NCBI RefSeq assembly: GCF_004000845.1
Contig: NZ_BIMA01000039.1
Span: forward strand, 1-58,376
Length of the DNA: 58,376 bases
Origin: Paenibacillus koleovorans NBRC 103111
Lineage (GTDB): Bacteria > Bacillota > Bacilli > Paenibacillales > NBRC-103111
Direction: 5' to 3'
Below are positions 17,342 through 25,374 of this stretch, piece by piece. The position numbers and the translations under genes are program-made. Below the pieces are notes generated by a model, which saw only the letters and a program-made list of their open reading frames with translations, ran no database searches and had not been told where the DNA came from. Position 1 is the first letter of the stretch; each line of letters starts with the position of its first letter.

Positions 17342-17770
17342 ATGATGATTGCATTTGAGAATCGAATGCCGGATCCGTATATGCTCGAGAAGCTGCTGAA
17401 GGAAAGCGCCAAACAACGTGAAAACGCCGGGCCCAATACCGCTGCTGTAGCCGGTTCCACCCCAATCGGAAGTTCGCCTTCCGCCACATCCGACGACGAC
17501 ACCTTTCCTTATAGCATGATGGATACCTCAGCGAACGACCGGATCATCGCCGCCTATGACGACAGCCGGTTGGTCGGCTTTGGCCGCTTGGTGGCTTCCT
17601 CCGCCTCGGCCTCCGCCGACCCAGCCTCCTCCTCCTCTCCTTACGACGGTGAAGAGCAGCCAACCACCTCCTTCGTCGTGCTGACGGATGATGGGCATCG
17701 CGACCTGATCCCGACGATTACGAAGCTGCTGCATGCCCGCAAGTATGTCCGTAGTCACCATACGATCTAG
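17342..17770 (+). CDS. GNAT-like protein with a Ser-rich insert, probably degenerate
   Basis: 142 residues, ATG 17342 behind GAGGTGA. The middle (DRIIAAYDDSRLVGFGRLV) matches the beta-2/beta-3 hairpin of GNAT acetyltransferases. The acetyl-CoA loop (Q/RxxGxG/A) that should follow is missing; in its place is a low-complexity Ser/Ala/Pro stretch (about 82-106). The C-terminal part (FVVLTDDGHRDLIPTITKLL) is short. It cannot be a normal acetyltransferase. It may be a decayed gene or a non-catalytic derivative. Confidence 0.6.
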   Translation: MMIAFENRMPDPYMLEKLLKESAKQRENAGPNTAAVAGSTPIGSSPSATSDDDTFPYSMMDTSANDRIIAAYDDSRLVGFGRLVASSASASADPASSSSPYDGEEQPTTSFVVLTDDGHRDLIPTITKLLHARKYVRSHHTI

Positions 17771-17800
17771 GATAATGCCGGTCCCGAACTTGTATTAGAG

Positions 17801-17826
17801 CCCCGCGGCTTTTGCGGGGTATTTTT
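17801..17826 (+). terminator. intrinsic terminator after the GNAT-like gene
   Basis: CCCCGC pairs with GCGGGG over a short loop, followed by TATTTTT. Confidence 0.85.
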
Positions 17827-17829
17827 GCT

Positions 17830-17857
17830 TTGCACGGCAGAAGGTTTGATGTATGAT
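17830..17857 (+). promoter_or_regulatory. sigma-A promoter of alaR-alaT
   Basis: TTGCAC (17830-17835), a 16-base spacer and TATGAT (17852-17857) precede the regulator gene by 45 bases. Confidence 0.5.
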
Positions 17858-17902
17858 GGGATATAACCGAAAGTCAGCTATAGGAACGGAGGAATTGGCG
17901 GC

Positions 17903-18394
17903 ATGAAGGAGATCAACTACAAAATATTGGACCTGCTGAAGGAAGACGCCCGACGCGGACCCGATATTATCGCGACGATGCTGGACATTACCCAGCAGGA
18001 AGTGATCGACGCGATCGACGAAATGGAAGAAGGCCACGTCATTGTGAAATACGCGACCGTGGTCAACTGGAGCAAGGTCGATGACGAGAAAGTGACGGCG
18101 CTCATCGAAGTGCAAATTACGCCGGAGCGCGGAAGAGGGTTCGATGCGATCGCGGAAAAGATTTATTTGTACCCGGCGGTAAAATCGGTCTACCTCATGT
18201 CCGGCGCCTATGATTTGCTCGTGGAGATCGAGGGCAAGAACTTGCGCGAGGTCGCGGGATTCGTGTCCAACAAGCTGTCTCCGATTGAGAGCGTGCTTTC
18301 GACCAAAACGCATTTCATTCTCAAAAAATACAAGCAAGACGGGATCATCTTGGAGGATCACGTGGATGATCACCGGATGCAGATATCCCCGTAA
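17903..18394 (+). CDS. alaR: Lrp/AsnC family regulator (AlaR-like)
   Basis: 163 residues. It has an N-terminal winged helix (NYKILDLLKEDARRGPDIIATMLDIT) and a C-terminal RAM ligand-binding domain (ALIEVQITPERGRGFDAIAE ... GAYDLLVEIEG). RBS CGGAGG before ATG 17903. It is followed after six bases by an aminotransferase gene, the same pairing as B. subtilis alaR (yugG) and alaT (yugH), where the regulator controls alanine synthesis. The gene symbol is by this synteny. Confidence 0.85.
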   Translation: MKEINYKILDLLKEDARRGPDIIATMLDITQQEVIDAIDEMEEGHVIVKYATVVNWSKVDDEKVTALIEVQITPERGRGFDAIAEKIYLYPAVKSVYLMSGAYDLLVEIEGKNLREVAGFVSNKLSPIESVLSTKTHFILKKYKQDGIILEDHVDDHRMQISP

Positions 18395-18400
18395 AGGACG

Positions 18401-19627
18401 ATGGCGATGATTAATCAGGAGCAATTAACGCCGGGCCAGACCGGCTCTAATAAGTCGATGAAGGATTACCTCAATCCGCTCGTCCGCGATATTCCGCCGT
18501 CGGGCATCCGCAAGTTTTTCGACCTCGTCAGCGCGAGCAAGGACATCATCTCGCTCGGCGTCGGCGAACCCGATTTCGTCACTCCATGGCGCGTCCGCGA
18601 AGCTTGCGTGACATCGCTAGACCGCGGCCGAACCGCCTACACGCCGAACGCCGGCCTGTTGGAGCTGCGCGAAGCGATCGCCGAATACTTGAACACCCAA
18701 TTCGCCGTTCGATATGAGCCGAAGGACGAAGTGATCGTCACGATCGGCGGCAGCGAAGCGATCGACCTGGCGCTGCGTGCGTTGATCTCCCCCGGCGATG
18801 AGATTCTCATCCCCGAGCCGTGCTACATCTCTTACTCGCCGATTACTGCGATTACGGGCGGCGTGCCGGTCGGTATAGAGACGTTCGCGAAGGACGACTT
18901 CAAGCTGCGTCCCGAAGCGCTTCGCGCCAAAATTACACCGAAGTCCAAGGTACTCATGGTGTGCTATCCGAGCAACCCGACAGGCGGCATCATGACCCGC
19001 GAGGACTGGGAGCCGATTGCGAAGATCGCCGAAGAACACGACCTGATCGTCATCTCCGACGAGATTTATGCCGAGCTTACGTACGGGTCGAAGCATGTAA
19101 GCTTCGCTTCGCTGCCGGGCATGAAGGATCGGACGATTCTGGTCAGCGGCTTCTCCAAGGCGTTCGCCATGACCGGCTGGCGGATGGGTTATGCTTGCGG
19201 GCACCAGGAGTTGATCGCGGCCATGCTCAAGATTCACCAATACACGGTGATGTGCGCCCCGGTAATGGGCCAGATCGCCGCTTATGAGGCGCTCAAGAAC
19301 GGCTTGGAGGAGAAGGATCGGATGGTTGAAGCTTACAACCAGCGCCGCCGTCTCGTCGTCAAGGGCTTCCGCGAGATCGGCCTGGACTGCCATGAGCCGA
19401 ACGGCGCGTTCTACGCCTTCCCTTCGATCGCTTCGACAGGACTTACGTCGGAGGAGTTTTGCCAGCGGCTGCTGCTCGAGGGCAAGGTCGCAACCGTGCC
19501 GGGCCAGGTGTTCGGCCTAGGCGGCGAAAGCTTTATCCGTTGCTCCTATGCGACCTCCGTCACCCAATTGACTGAAGCGTTGGAGCGAATTTCCACTTTT
19601 GTCGACAAAGTCAGAGTAAGTTCGTAA
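18401..19627 (+). CDS. alaT: PLP-dependent aminotransferase (AlaT-like)
   Basis: 408 residues. Fold-type I class I/II aminotransferase: GVGEPDF near the N-terminus, the NPTG loop in CYPSNPTGG, Asp/Tyr in SDEIYAELTY, the PLP Lys in SGFSKAFAMTGWRMG (about residue 253), and the conserved Arg in SFIRCSYA. It is immediately downstream of alaR and probably transcribed with it. By synteny it is the alanine transaminase; other keto-acid partners are possible. The first ~20 residues are Gln/Ser/Gly-rich, and an internal start (MKDYLNPL) is conceivable. Confidence 0.9.
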   Translation: MAMINQEQLTPGQTGSNKSMKDYLNPLVRDIPPSGIRKFFDLVSASKDIISLGVGEPDFVTPWRVREACVTSLDRGRTAYTPNAGLLELREAIAEYLNTQFAVRYEPKDEVIVTIGGSEAIDLALRALISPGDEILIPEPCYISYSPITAITGGVPVGIETFAKDDFKLRPEALRAKITPKSKVLMVCYPSNPTGGIMTREDWEPIAKIAEEHDLIVISDEIYAELTYGSKHVSFASLPGMKDRTILVSGFSKAFAMTGWRMGYACGHQELIAAMLKIHQYTVMCAPVMGQIAAYEALKNGLEEKDRMVEAYNQRRRLVVKGFREIGLDCHEPNGAFYAFPSIASTGLTSEEFCQRLLLEGKVATVPGQVFGLGGESFIRCSYATSVTQLTEALERISTFVDKVRVSS

Positions 19628-19751
19628 ACGGTTGTTGGACGCATAGTGCAATGGACTCTCCCTTTTTTTTCTACTTTCTGGTATATTAGACTTAACCGTT
19701 GCATTGCAAGCGCACGGTTTTGTCTAACCATGGTGCAAAGGGGGAATTCAT

Positions 19752-20024
19752 ATGCTTTACGAAGCCGATATGATTCGCGCTACCTATCCTCACAGCCTGG
19801 TTCGAGAAACATCCAGACCGCTCCGCTGGTCTTACCGCAGCAAGAACGACTCTACGACCCCGACCCCCGACACCTCGGTATCGCTGGAAGATGAGATTGT
19901 CCGCTTGCGCAAGTCGATGGAGGATGCATACGTAGCCAATCAGTCGTTAACCGCCGACATCGTCATCGAGATTAGCCGAATGCTCGACATCAAGATTTTG
20001 GAGTACATGCGCAAATCTCGCTAA
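19752..20024 (+). CDS. Spo0E-like aspartyl-phosphate phosphatase
   Basis: 90 residues. The last ~45 (DEIVRLRKSMEDAYVANQSL ... EISRMLDIKILEYMRK) match the Spo0E pattern of two short helices, with the S-x-x-LD-x-x-I signature in SRMLDIKIL. Spo0E-type proteins dephosphorylate Spo0A~P and delay sporulation. The usual SQELD is SRMLD here, so the catalytic Asp is kept. The N-terminal 45 residues are an extra basic/Ser/Thr segment. RBS AAAGGGGG before ATG 19752; a TGGTATATT extended -10 lies at 19679-19687. Confidence 0.65.
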   Translation: MLYEADMIRATYPHSLVRETSRPLRWSYRSKNDSTTPTPDTSVSLEDEIVRLRKSMEDAYVANQSLTADIVIEISRMLDIKILEYMRKSR

Positions 20025-20053
20025 AAGCCTTACGGTTCTGCCTTCTACCTAAC

Positions 20054-20100
20054 GACCCGTTCCAATCGCGCCACGCCGCGGTTGGCGGGTCTTGTTTATT
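20054..20100 (+). terminator. intrinsic terminator of the Spo0E-like gene
   Basis: GACCCG (20054-20059) pairs with CGGGTC (20086-20091), with inner AA/TT and CGCG/CGCG pairs, followed by TTGTTTATTTT. Confidence 0.85.
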
Positions 20101-20174
20101 TTCGTATCGGCGGCCGTTATGATATGATGGGTGTCAGGATAGAGAGATCAGGACAGGAGGAGAACGGCTTACAG

Positions 20175-20678
20175 ATGCGCAAGAAATCGATTATGTTAGG
20201 ACTTGTTATGGCAATGCTGATAGGGGTGCTGGCAGGCTGCGGGGGACCGAAATCGGATGTGCCGATGTTCGCGATGTTCCCGGACAAATATCCGTTCAAC
20301 AAGATTGAAGTGATGGAGTCGACGCTAAAAGCCAAAGTAGGCGAGACGCCTACGCTCGAAATCAATTCGAGCCCGATGTTTAATATGGACAAGCTATTCG
20401 TAGAGCTCGCGGCAGGAGATAACGGCATCATTATCGTTCCGAAGGAGCAATTCGATATGTTCGCCAGCCAGGAAGGCTATATTCCGCTGGACGATACGTT
20501 CAAGAAGGAAGATTACCCGACCGGCGTGTACAAGGATCAGTTGGTCGGCGTGCCGGTGTCGGACTCCAAGTGGTTGACGGACCTCGGCTACAAGGGTCCT
20601 CCGATGATGGCGTTCGTTCCGTTCCGGGCGAAGAACAAAGAGATGGCGAAGCAGGTGCTGAAGGCGATCATGCAATAG
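20175..20678 (+). CDS. small lipoprotein of unknown function
   Basis: 167 residues with a clear lipoprotein signal (LIGVLAGC, Cys22). The mature part is a single alpha/beta domain with no motif I recognise. The end (MMAFVPFRAKNKEMAKQVLKAIMQ) recalls the C-terminus of solute-binding folds, but the length is too short for one. ATG 20175 is used; GGAGGAG lies about 13 bases upstream, a long spacing. A TATGATATGAT element at about 20117-20127 may be its -10. It stands alone between two terminated units. Confidence 0.75.
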   Translation: MRKKSIMLGLVMAMLIGVLAGCGGPKSDVPMFAMFPDKYPFNKIEVMESTLKAKVGETPTLEINSSPMFNMDKLFVELAAGDNGIIIVPKEQFDMFASQEGYIPLDDTFKKEDYPTGVYKDQLVGVPVSDSKWLTDLGYKGPPMMAFVPFRAKNKEMAKQVLKAIMQ

Positions 20679-20680
20679 GC

Positions 20681-20709
20681 TTGTCAGATCAGACCCCTTC
20701 TACTATAAT
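20681..20709 (+). promoter_or_regulatory. sigma-A promoter of the B12 operon
   Basis: TTGTCA (20681-20686), a 17-base spacer and TATAAT (20704-20709) form a near-consensus promoter starting just before the cobalamin riboswitch. Confidence 0.8.
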
Positions 20710-20744
20710 TCAATAGGTAGCAGCTTGATCAATTGAATACTTGG

Positions 20745-20945
20745 AATATCCTTCAGGTGCCGGTGCTGCGTCTTCTTCCTGGAAGGCACGTCCGGTTAAA
20801 AGGGAAGTCGGTGTGAATCCGACACGGTCCCGCCACTGTAAAATAGGGATCTGCCTCATCGGTAGCCACTGTCCGGACGACGGATGGGAAGGCGAGGGAG
20901 ATCATGCTGAACCTATAAGTCAGGAGACCTGCCTGTATGGAGTCA
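20745..20945 (+). promoter_or_regulatory. cobalamin (B12) riboswitch aptamer
   Basis: All hallmark blocks of the AdoCbl riboswitch are present in order: AGGTGCC, then GGGAAGTCGGTGTGAATCC, GTCCCGCCACTGTAA (the B12 box region), and the closing AAGTCAGGAGACCTGCC. It precedes btuFCD and the cob genes. Binding of adenosylcobalamin is expected to switch the operon off. Together with the terminator at 21043-21074 this suggests transcriptional attenuation. Confidence 0.97.
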
Positions 20946-21042
20946 AGCTTATGGAATCCTTCGAGGAAAAGGACCGGCTGAATCAGGCGTCGCAGGCACG
21001 GACCACATCCGACCTGGCTTTTCTTCAACCCTGAATTTGCTG

Positions 21043-21074
21043 ACCTCTGTCCCATCGCGGATGGAGGTTTTTTA
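21043..21074 (+). terminator. riboswitch-controlled terminator
   Basis: CCATC/GATGG with outer ACCT/AGGT pairing is followed by six T residues, 90 bases before btuF. It is the likely expression platform of the B12 riboswitch. Confidence 0.75.
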
Positions 21075-21165
21075 GTTGTACTAGCCTTCCTAATAGAAGC
21101 GGATCCTTGGCGTTCAATCGGACAAGCTCTCGATATTTTTGCCGTAGGCAGGGGAGAGAGAATCG

Positions 21166-22173
21166 ATGAAGAGCAAATGGTTGGTTGGTTTGGCGGCGCT
21201 GTTGGTCAGTGCTATGGTGATAGCGGGATGTGCGGATAATGGCAGCGGAGGCACGCCTAGCGGGGTCAAGGAACCTACGACAGCGGCGGGCGGCAGCAGC
21301 GTTAGCCCAAGTGCCAGTCCAAGTCCGAGCGCACCGGCCGCGGCAAGCAAGAAGACGGTATACCCGCTGACGGTGAAGGACGCTTCCGGCAAAGACGTGA
21401 CGTTCACGAAGGCGCCGGAGCGTATCGTGTCGCTATCGCCGAGCGAGACGGAGGTCTTGTTTGCACTCGGGTTAAACAGTAAAATAGTGGGTGTATCCCA
21501 ATACGACGACTACCCGGAAGAGGCAAAATCGAAGCCGAAGATGGGCAACCTGCAAGGAAACCCGGAAGCGATTATCGCCGCCAATCCGGATATCGTATTC
21601 GCCGGGCTGTCGCTGAACAAACCTTCGGTGGACAAGCTGACCGAGCTGAAGATGAACCTGTTCACGGCGGAGCCGAAGACGGTCGACCAGGCGATCGAGC
21701 GGATCGCGCTGTACGGCAAAATCACCGACACGCAGGAGCAGGCCGATAAAGTGATCGCGCAGATGAAGGCGGATAAGCAGAAAGTCGCCGATGCGTTGAA
21801 AGGTTTGAAGGACGACCAGAAGAAAAAAGTATACGTAGAGTTCTCCGCGGGCTGGACCGTGGGCAAGGGCGAATTTATGGACGATCTCATTACGCTGGCA
21901 GGTGGCGTGAACGTGGCGAGCGATCTCCAGGGCTGGAAGCAGATCAGCGAAGAGAAGATTATCCAGTCGAATCCGGAGGTCATCCTGTTCTCCAAGGGCG
22001 TGCCGGATCTCGAGAAGACGATTCGCGGCCGCGGCGGCTGGGACAAGATCAAGGCGATGCAAGACAACAAGGTGATTGCAGTGGACGACAACCTGCTGTC
22101 CCGTCCGGGCCCGCGAGTAACGAAAGCGTTGATAGACGTAGCGAAAGCCATTTATCCCGATCTGGTGAAATAA
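21166..22173 (+). CDS. btuF: cobalamin ABC transporter, substrate-binding lipoprotein
   Basis: 335 residues. Lipoprotein signal (MVIAGC, Cys22), a Ser/Pro/Ala linker to about residue 62, then a class III periplasmic-binding-protein fold: APERIVSLSPSETEVLFALG, GNPEAIIAANPDIVFA, and the long central helix around 180-215. Two-lobed proteins of this type deliver corrinoids to BtuCD. The B12 riboswitch upstream and cob genes downstream fix the substrate class. RBS AGGGGAGAGAG before ATG 21166. Confidence 0.93.
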   Translation: MKSKWLVGLAALLVSAMVIAGCADNGSGGTPSGVKEPTTAAGGSSVSPSASPSPSAPAAASKKTVYPLTVKDASGKDVTFTKAPERIVSLSPSETEVLFALGLNSKIVGVSQYDDYPEEAKSKPKMGNLQGNPEAIIAANPDIVFAGLSLNKPSVDKLTELKMNLFTAEPKTVDQAIERIALYGKITDTQEQADKVIAQMKADKQKVADALKGLKDDQKKKVYVEFSAGWTVGKGEFMDDLITLAGGVNVASDLQGWKQISEEKIIQSNPEVILFSKGVPDLEKTIRGRGGWDKIKAMQDNKVIAVDDNLLSRPGPRVTKALIDVAKAIYPDLVK

Positions 22174-22175
22174 CG

Positions 22176-23213
22176 ATGAAGAAGAAGCTGTTGGTTGGAG
22201 GAGGAGCAGGCATGCTTCTCCTTCTTCTCTCTATGGTGGTCAGTTTGTCGATGGGGGCGGCGCATTTGCCGATCTCGCACGTCTGGCTCATTCTGCTGCA
22301 CAACATTCCGTGGGTTGGGGATGCGGTGCCGGTCACCTGGCCGGAGTCCTCCGAGCAAATTATTATGAAGGTGCGCTTCCCCCGGGTGATGCTGGGCATT
22401 CTGGTGGGGGCTTGTTTGTCGCTTGCGGGAGCGGGCTTCCAGGGCGTGCTGCGCAATCCGCTGGCCGATCCGTATACGCTTGGCGTAGCTTCGGGTTCGT
22501 CCGTCGGAGCCGCGTTTCTCATCCTGTTCGGGCTGCAATATGTGCTGCTCGGGCAATGGACGATTCCGTTGGTGGCTTTTACGACCGGCTTGATCAGCTT
22601 GTGGATCGTGTTCCGGCTTGCTAATTTTCAAGGGAAGTTTCAGATGGAGACGATCATCCTCTCGGGGGTGGTCGTATCGGCGTTTCTCGGAGCGATCGTG
22701 TCGTTCATGGTGTCGATGTCGAGCCGGGTTGTCAACGATATTTTGTTTTGGCTGATGGGCAGCTTGGCGCTGAGAGGCTGGTCGTACACGTGGATCGTAC
22801 TGCCCTATTTGCTGCTCGGACTGGTCGTGCTGACGGCGAGCGCGAGGTCGCTGAATTTGTTCGCATTGGGCGAAAGGCAGGCGGCGCATCTGGGGGTGTC
22901 GGTGGATCGGACGAAAAAAGTAGTTTTGATTATGTCCACCTTGCTGACGGCGGCGGCTGTTTCCGTGTCGGGCGTTATCGGATTCGTCGGGTTGATTACG
23001 CCGCATCTCGTGAGGCTGATGGTCGGGCCGGATTACCGGCTGATCGTGCCTTTGTCGATGATCGCCGGCGGCATTTACGTGCTGTGGGCGGACACGCTGG
23101 CGCGGATGGCGCTGAGCCCTACGGAAATTCCGCTTGGCGTGGTGACGGCTTTTATCGGGGCGCCGTTTTTCGCTTATTTGTTGAGCAAGCACAAGAAGAC
23201 GATAAGGGGCTAA
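22176..23213 (+). CDS. btuC: cobalamin ABC transporter permease
   Basis: 345 residues, FecCD/BtuC family with about ten transmembrane helices. Family signatures include RFPRVMLGILVGACLSLAGAGFQGVLRNPLADPYTLGV near the N-terminus and GVIGFVGLITPHLVR near the C-terminus (the coupling loop for BtuD). The start is two bases after the btuF stop, so translation is coupled. Confidence 0.95.
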   Translation: MKKKLLVGGGAGMLLLLLSMVVSLSMGAAHLPISHVWLILLHNIPWVGDAVPVTWPESSEQIIMKVRFPRVMLGILVGACLSLAGAGFQGVLRNPLADPYTLGVASGSSVGAAFLILFGLQYVLLGQWTIPLVAFTTGLISLWIVFRLANFQGKFQMETIILSGVVVSAFLGAIVSFMVSMSSRVVNDILFWLMGSLALRGWSYTWIVLPYLLLGLVVLTASARSLNLFALGERQAAHLGVSVDRTKKVVLIMSTLLTAAAVSVSGVIGFVGLITPHLVRLMVGPDYRLIVPLSMIAGGIYVLWADTLARMALSPTEIPLGVVTAFIGAPFFAYLLSKHKKTIRG

Positions 23214-23225
23214 GGGGGCGGCGAA

Positions 23226-24053
23226 ATGGTCATTACGATGGAACATGTGAGCAAATTGTTCGACCGTCGGCCTGTGCTGGCGGATGTGAGCGGTTCGGTG
23301 CGGCGCGGCGAGCTGTTCGGCATCATCGGCCCGAACGGGAGCGGCAAGTCGACGCTGCTCAAGCTGCTGTCGGGCGTCGAGAAGGCGGATAGCGGCGTTG
23401 TGGAACTCGATGGCCGTCCGGTAGCCGGGTATTCGCGTCGAGAGCTGGCGCGATGGGTCGCGGTGCTGCAGCAGGAGCCGCTGCCGGCGATCGGGTTCAA
23501 GGTGCGGGACGTCGTGGAGATGGGCCGGTTCCCGTTTCAGAATTGGCTCGGCGATGAGACGGGCGATACGTCGGCGCTGATCGAGGGGATCATCGAGAAG
23601 CTGGGGTTGGGAGCGCTCGCGGAGCGGACGCTCGAGCACTTGAGCGGCGGCGAGCGGCAGCGGGTGGCGCTCGCCAAGGTGATGGCCCAGCAGCCGAAGC
23701 TGCTGCTGCTGGACGAGCCGACGACGTACCTGGACATCGGGTACCAGGTCCAGATGATGGACGCCGTCCGGCGCTGGCAGACGGAGTCGGATTTGACCGT
23801 CGTGGCGGTGCTCCACGACTTGAACTTGGCGGCGCAGTATTGCGACCGGCTGCTCGTGCTGCACGAAGGCGTCGTCGCTAGCGTGGGGACGCCGGCCGAG
23901 GTGATGCGGCGCGAGCTGATCGCCGCGGTGTACGGCACGGAGCCGATCATAGCGGCTCATCCTGTGAGCGGCGTGCCGCAGATCATGCTGCAGCCGGGCT
24001 GGGGCGCCGGGGCTCGCGCGGGCAGCGGCGCTGCTGTAGGCGTGGGCCGCTGA
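23226..24053 (+). CDS. btuD: cobalamin ABC transporter ATP-binding protein
   Basis: 275 residues. Walker A GPNGSGKST, Q-loop VLQQEPLP, ABC signature LSGGERQRV, Walker B LLLLDEPTTYLD, H-loop VLHDLN. It energises uptake through BtuC. The C-terminus ends in a Gly/Ala-rich tail (WGAGARAGSGAAVGVGR) not needed in the family. RBS GGGGGCGG before ATG 23226. Confidence 0.95.
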   Translation: MVITMEHVSKLFDRRPVLADVSGSVRRGELFGIIGPNGSGKSTLLKLLSGVEKADSGVVELDGRPVAGYSRRELARWVAVLQQEPLPAIGFKVRDVVEMGRFPFQNWLGDETGDTSALIEGIIEKLGLGALAERTLEHLSGGERQRVALAKVMAQQPKLLLLDEPTTYLDIGYQVQMMDAVRRWQTESDLTVVAVLHDLNLAAQYCDRLLVLHEGVVASVGTPAEVMRRELIAAVYGTEPIIAAHPVSGVPQIMLQPGWGAGARAGSGAAVGVGR

Positions 24054-24090
24054 GTCGGCAGGAGCCAGAGTAGACGGCAGGGTTGATGGA

Positions 24091-24202
24091 TGGACTAACT
24101 GGAGCTGTGACTGGTGCTGGATGCGGGAGTTGGTGCAGAAATGGACGAACTGGAGCTGTGGCTGGTGCTGGATGCGGGAGTTGGTGCAGAAATGGACGAA
24201 CT
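24091..24202 (+). repeat. 51-bp tandem repeat between btuD and cobT
   Basis: Copies start at 24091, 24142 and (first ~10 bases only) 24193, each beginning TGGAC(T/G)AACT. The first two differ at two positions, so the duplication is recent. The period is a multiple of three and one frame stays open with repeated Gly/Cys residues, but no start or ribosome site supports translation. Confidence 0.85.
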
Positions 24203-24260
24203 CGGGTGCAGAATGGTGCTGGGTTGGTCGCAAAGATAGACGGGATGGGGGATGTAGTGT

Positions 24261-25358
24261 ATGGAGCGTGTTAGCGAGAGCAAGCTGACTGAGCTGGAGG
24301 CGGCGCTGGCGAAGGTGATCGGCGGAATTCAGCCGATTGATGCGGAGGCGGTCGAGGCGGCCAAACGTCGGCTCGATCAATTGACCAAGCCGCCCGGCAG
24401 CCTCGGGCGGCTCGAGGAGCTCGCCTGGCAGATCGCGGGGATGACCGGCAGGCTCGACCCCGACCTGTCGCGCAAGGCGGTCGTTGTCATGGCAGGCGAC
24501 CACGGCGTGTGCGAGGAAGGCGTGAGCGCCTTCCCGCAGGAGGTGACGCCGCAGATGGTGCTCAACTTCCTGCACGGCGGCGCCGCCGTGAATGTGCTGG
24601 CGCGCCATGCGGGAGCGGAGGTCGTCTGCGTCGATGTCGGCGTGAAGGCCGACATCGCGCATCCGCAGCTCGTGAGCCGCAAGGTGCGCTACGGCACGGC
24701 GAACATCGCCGTGGGGCCGGCGATGAGCCGGGCGGAAGCCGCGCAAGCGGTGCTAGTCGGCGTCGAGACGGTGCGCGACCTCGGGGAGCGCGGGTTCAGG
24801 CTGTTCGCGACGGGGGAGATGGGCATCGGCAACACGACCCCGAGCTCCGCGCTGCTCGCGGCGCTGACCGGCGCGAACGTCGAGGCCGTCGTCGGCCGCG
24901 GCACCGGCATCGACGAGGCGAGGCGGCAGCATAAGGCCGCGGTCGTGCGGCGCGCGCTCGAGGCGAACCGAGAGGCGGTCGCCGCCGGCGCCGGCGATCC
25001 GCTCGGCGTGCTCGCCGCGCTCGGCGGCCTCGAGATCGCCGGCCTCGTCGGCGTCATCATCGGCGCCGCCGCGCAACACTGCCCCGTCGTGATCGACGGG
25101 TTCATCTCTTCGGCGGCGGCGCTCGTGGCGAGCCGGCTCGCTCCTGAGGCGGCGAGCTACATGCTGCCGTCGCATTTGTCGCAGGAGCAAGGCCACCGCC
25201 AGCTCCTCGAGGGCATCGGGATGAAGCCGATGCTGGAGATGGGCATGCGCCTCGGCGAAGGCACAGGCGCAGTGCTCGGCCTCCCGATCGTGGAGGCGGC
25301 GGTCAAGATCATGAACGAGATGGCCACGTTCGAAAGCGCCGGCATCTCGAAAGGGTAG
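24261..25358 (+). CDS. cobT: nicotinate-nucleotide--dimethylbenzimidazole phosphoribosyltransferase
   Basis: 365 residues. CobT makes alpha-ribazole phosphate, the lower-ligand nucleotide of B12, from DMB and NaMN. Signatures: LTKPPGSLGRLEELA, MAGDHGV, TGEMGIGNTTPSSAL, GRGTGIDEA, and the catalytic Glu in RLGEGTGA. Normal length. GGGGGATGTAG precedes ATG 24261. It starts the nucleotide-loop assembly set. Confidence 0.97.
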   Translation: MERVSESKLTELEAALAKVIGGIQPIDAEAVEAAKRRLDQLTKPPGSLGRLEELAWQIAGMTGRLDPDLSRKAVVVMAGDHGVCEEGVSAFPQEVTPQMVLNFLHGGAAVNVLARHAGAEVVCVDVGVKADIAHPQLVSRKVRYGTANIAVGPAMSRAEAAQAVLVGVETVRDLGERGFRLFATGEMGIGNTTPSSALLAALTGANVEAVVGRGTGIDEARRQHKAAVVRRALEANREAVAAGAGDPLGVLAALGGLEIAGLVGVIIGAAAQHCPVVIDGFISSAAALVASRLAPEAASYMLPSHLSQEQGHRQLLEGIGMKPMLEMGMRLGEGTGAVLGLPIVEAAVKIMNEMATFESAGISKG

Positions 25359-25374
25359 GAGTCGATTCGACGCG

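Noticed and set aside
24083-24274. Gly/Cys-rich repeated peptide that looks like a RiPP precursor
   Set aside because: It comes from the 51-bp tandem repeat inside the B12 operon, lacks a ribosome site, and no modification enzymes are nearby.
22152-24746. 864-codon open frame on the minus strand
   Set aside because: It lies opposite btuC, btuD and cobT, is full of His/Arg/Gln, and is a by-product of GC-rich codon bias.
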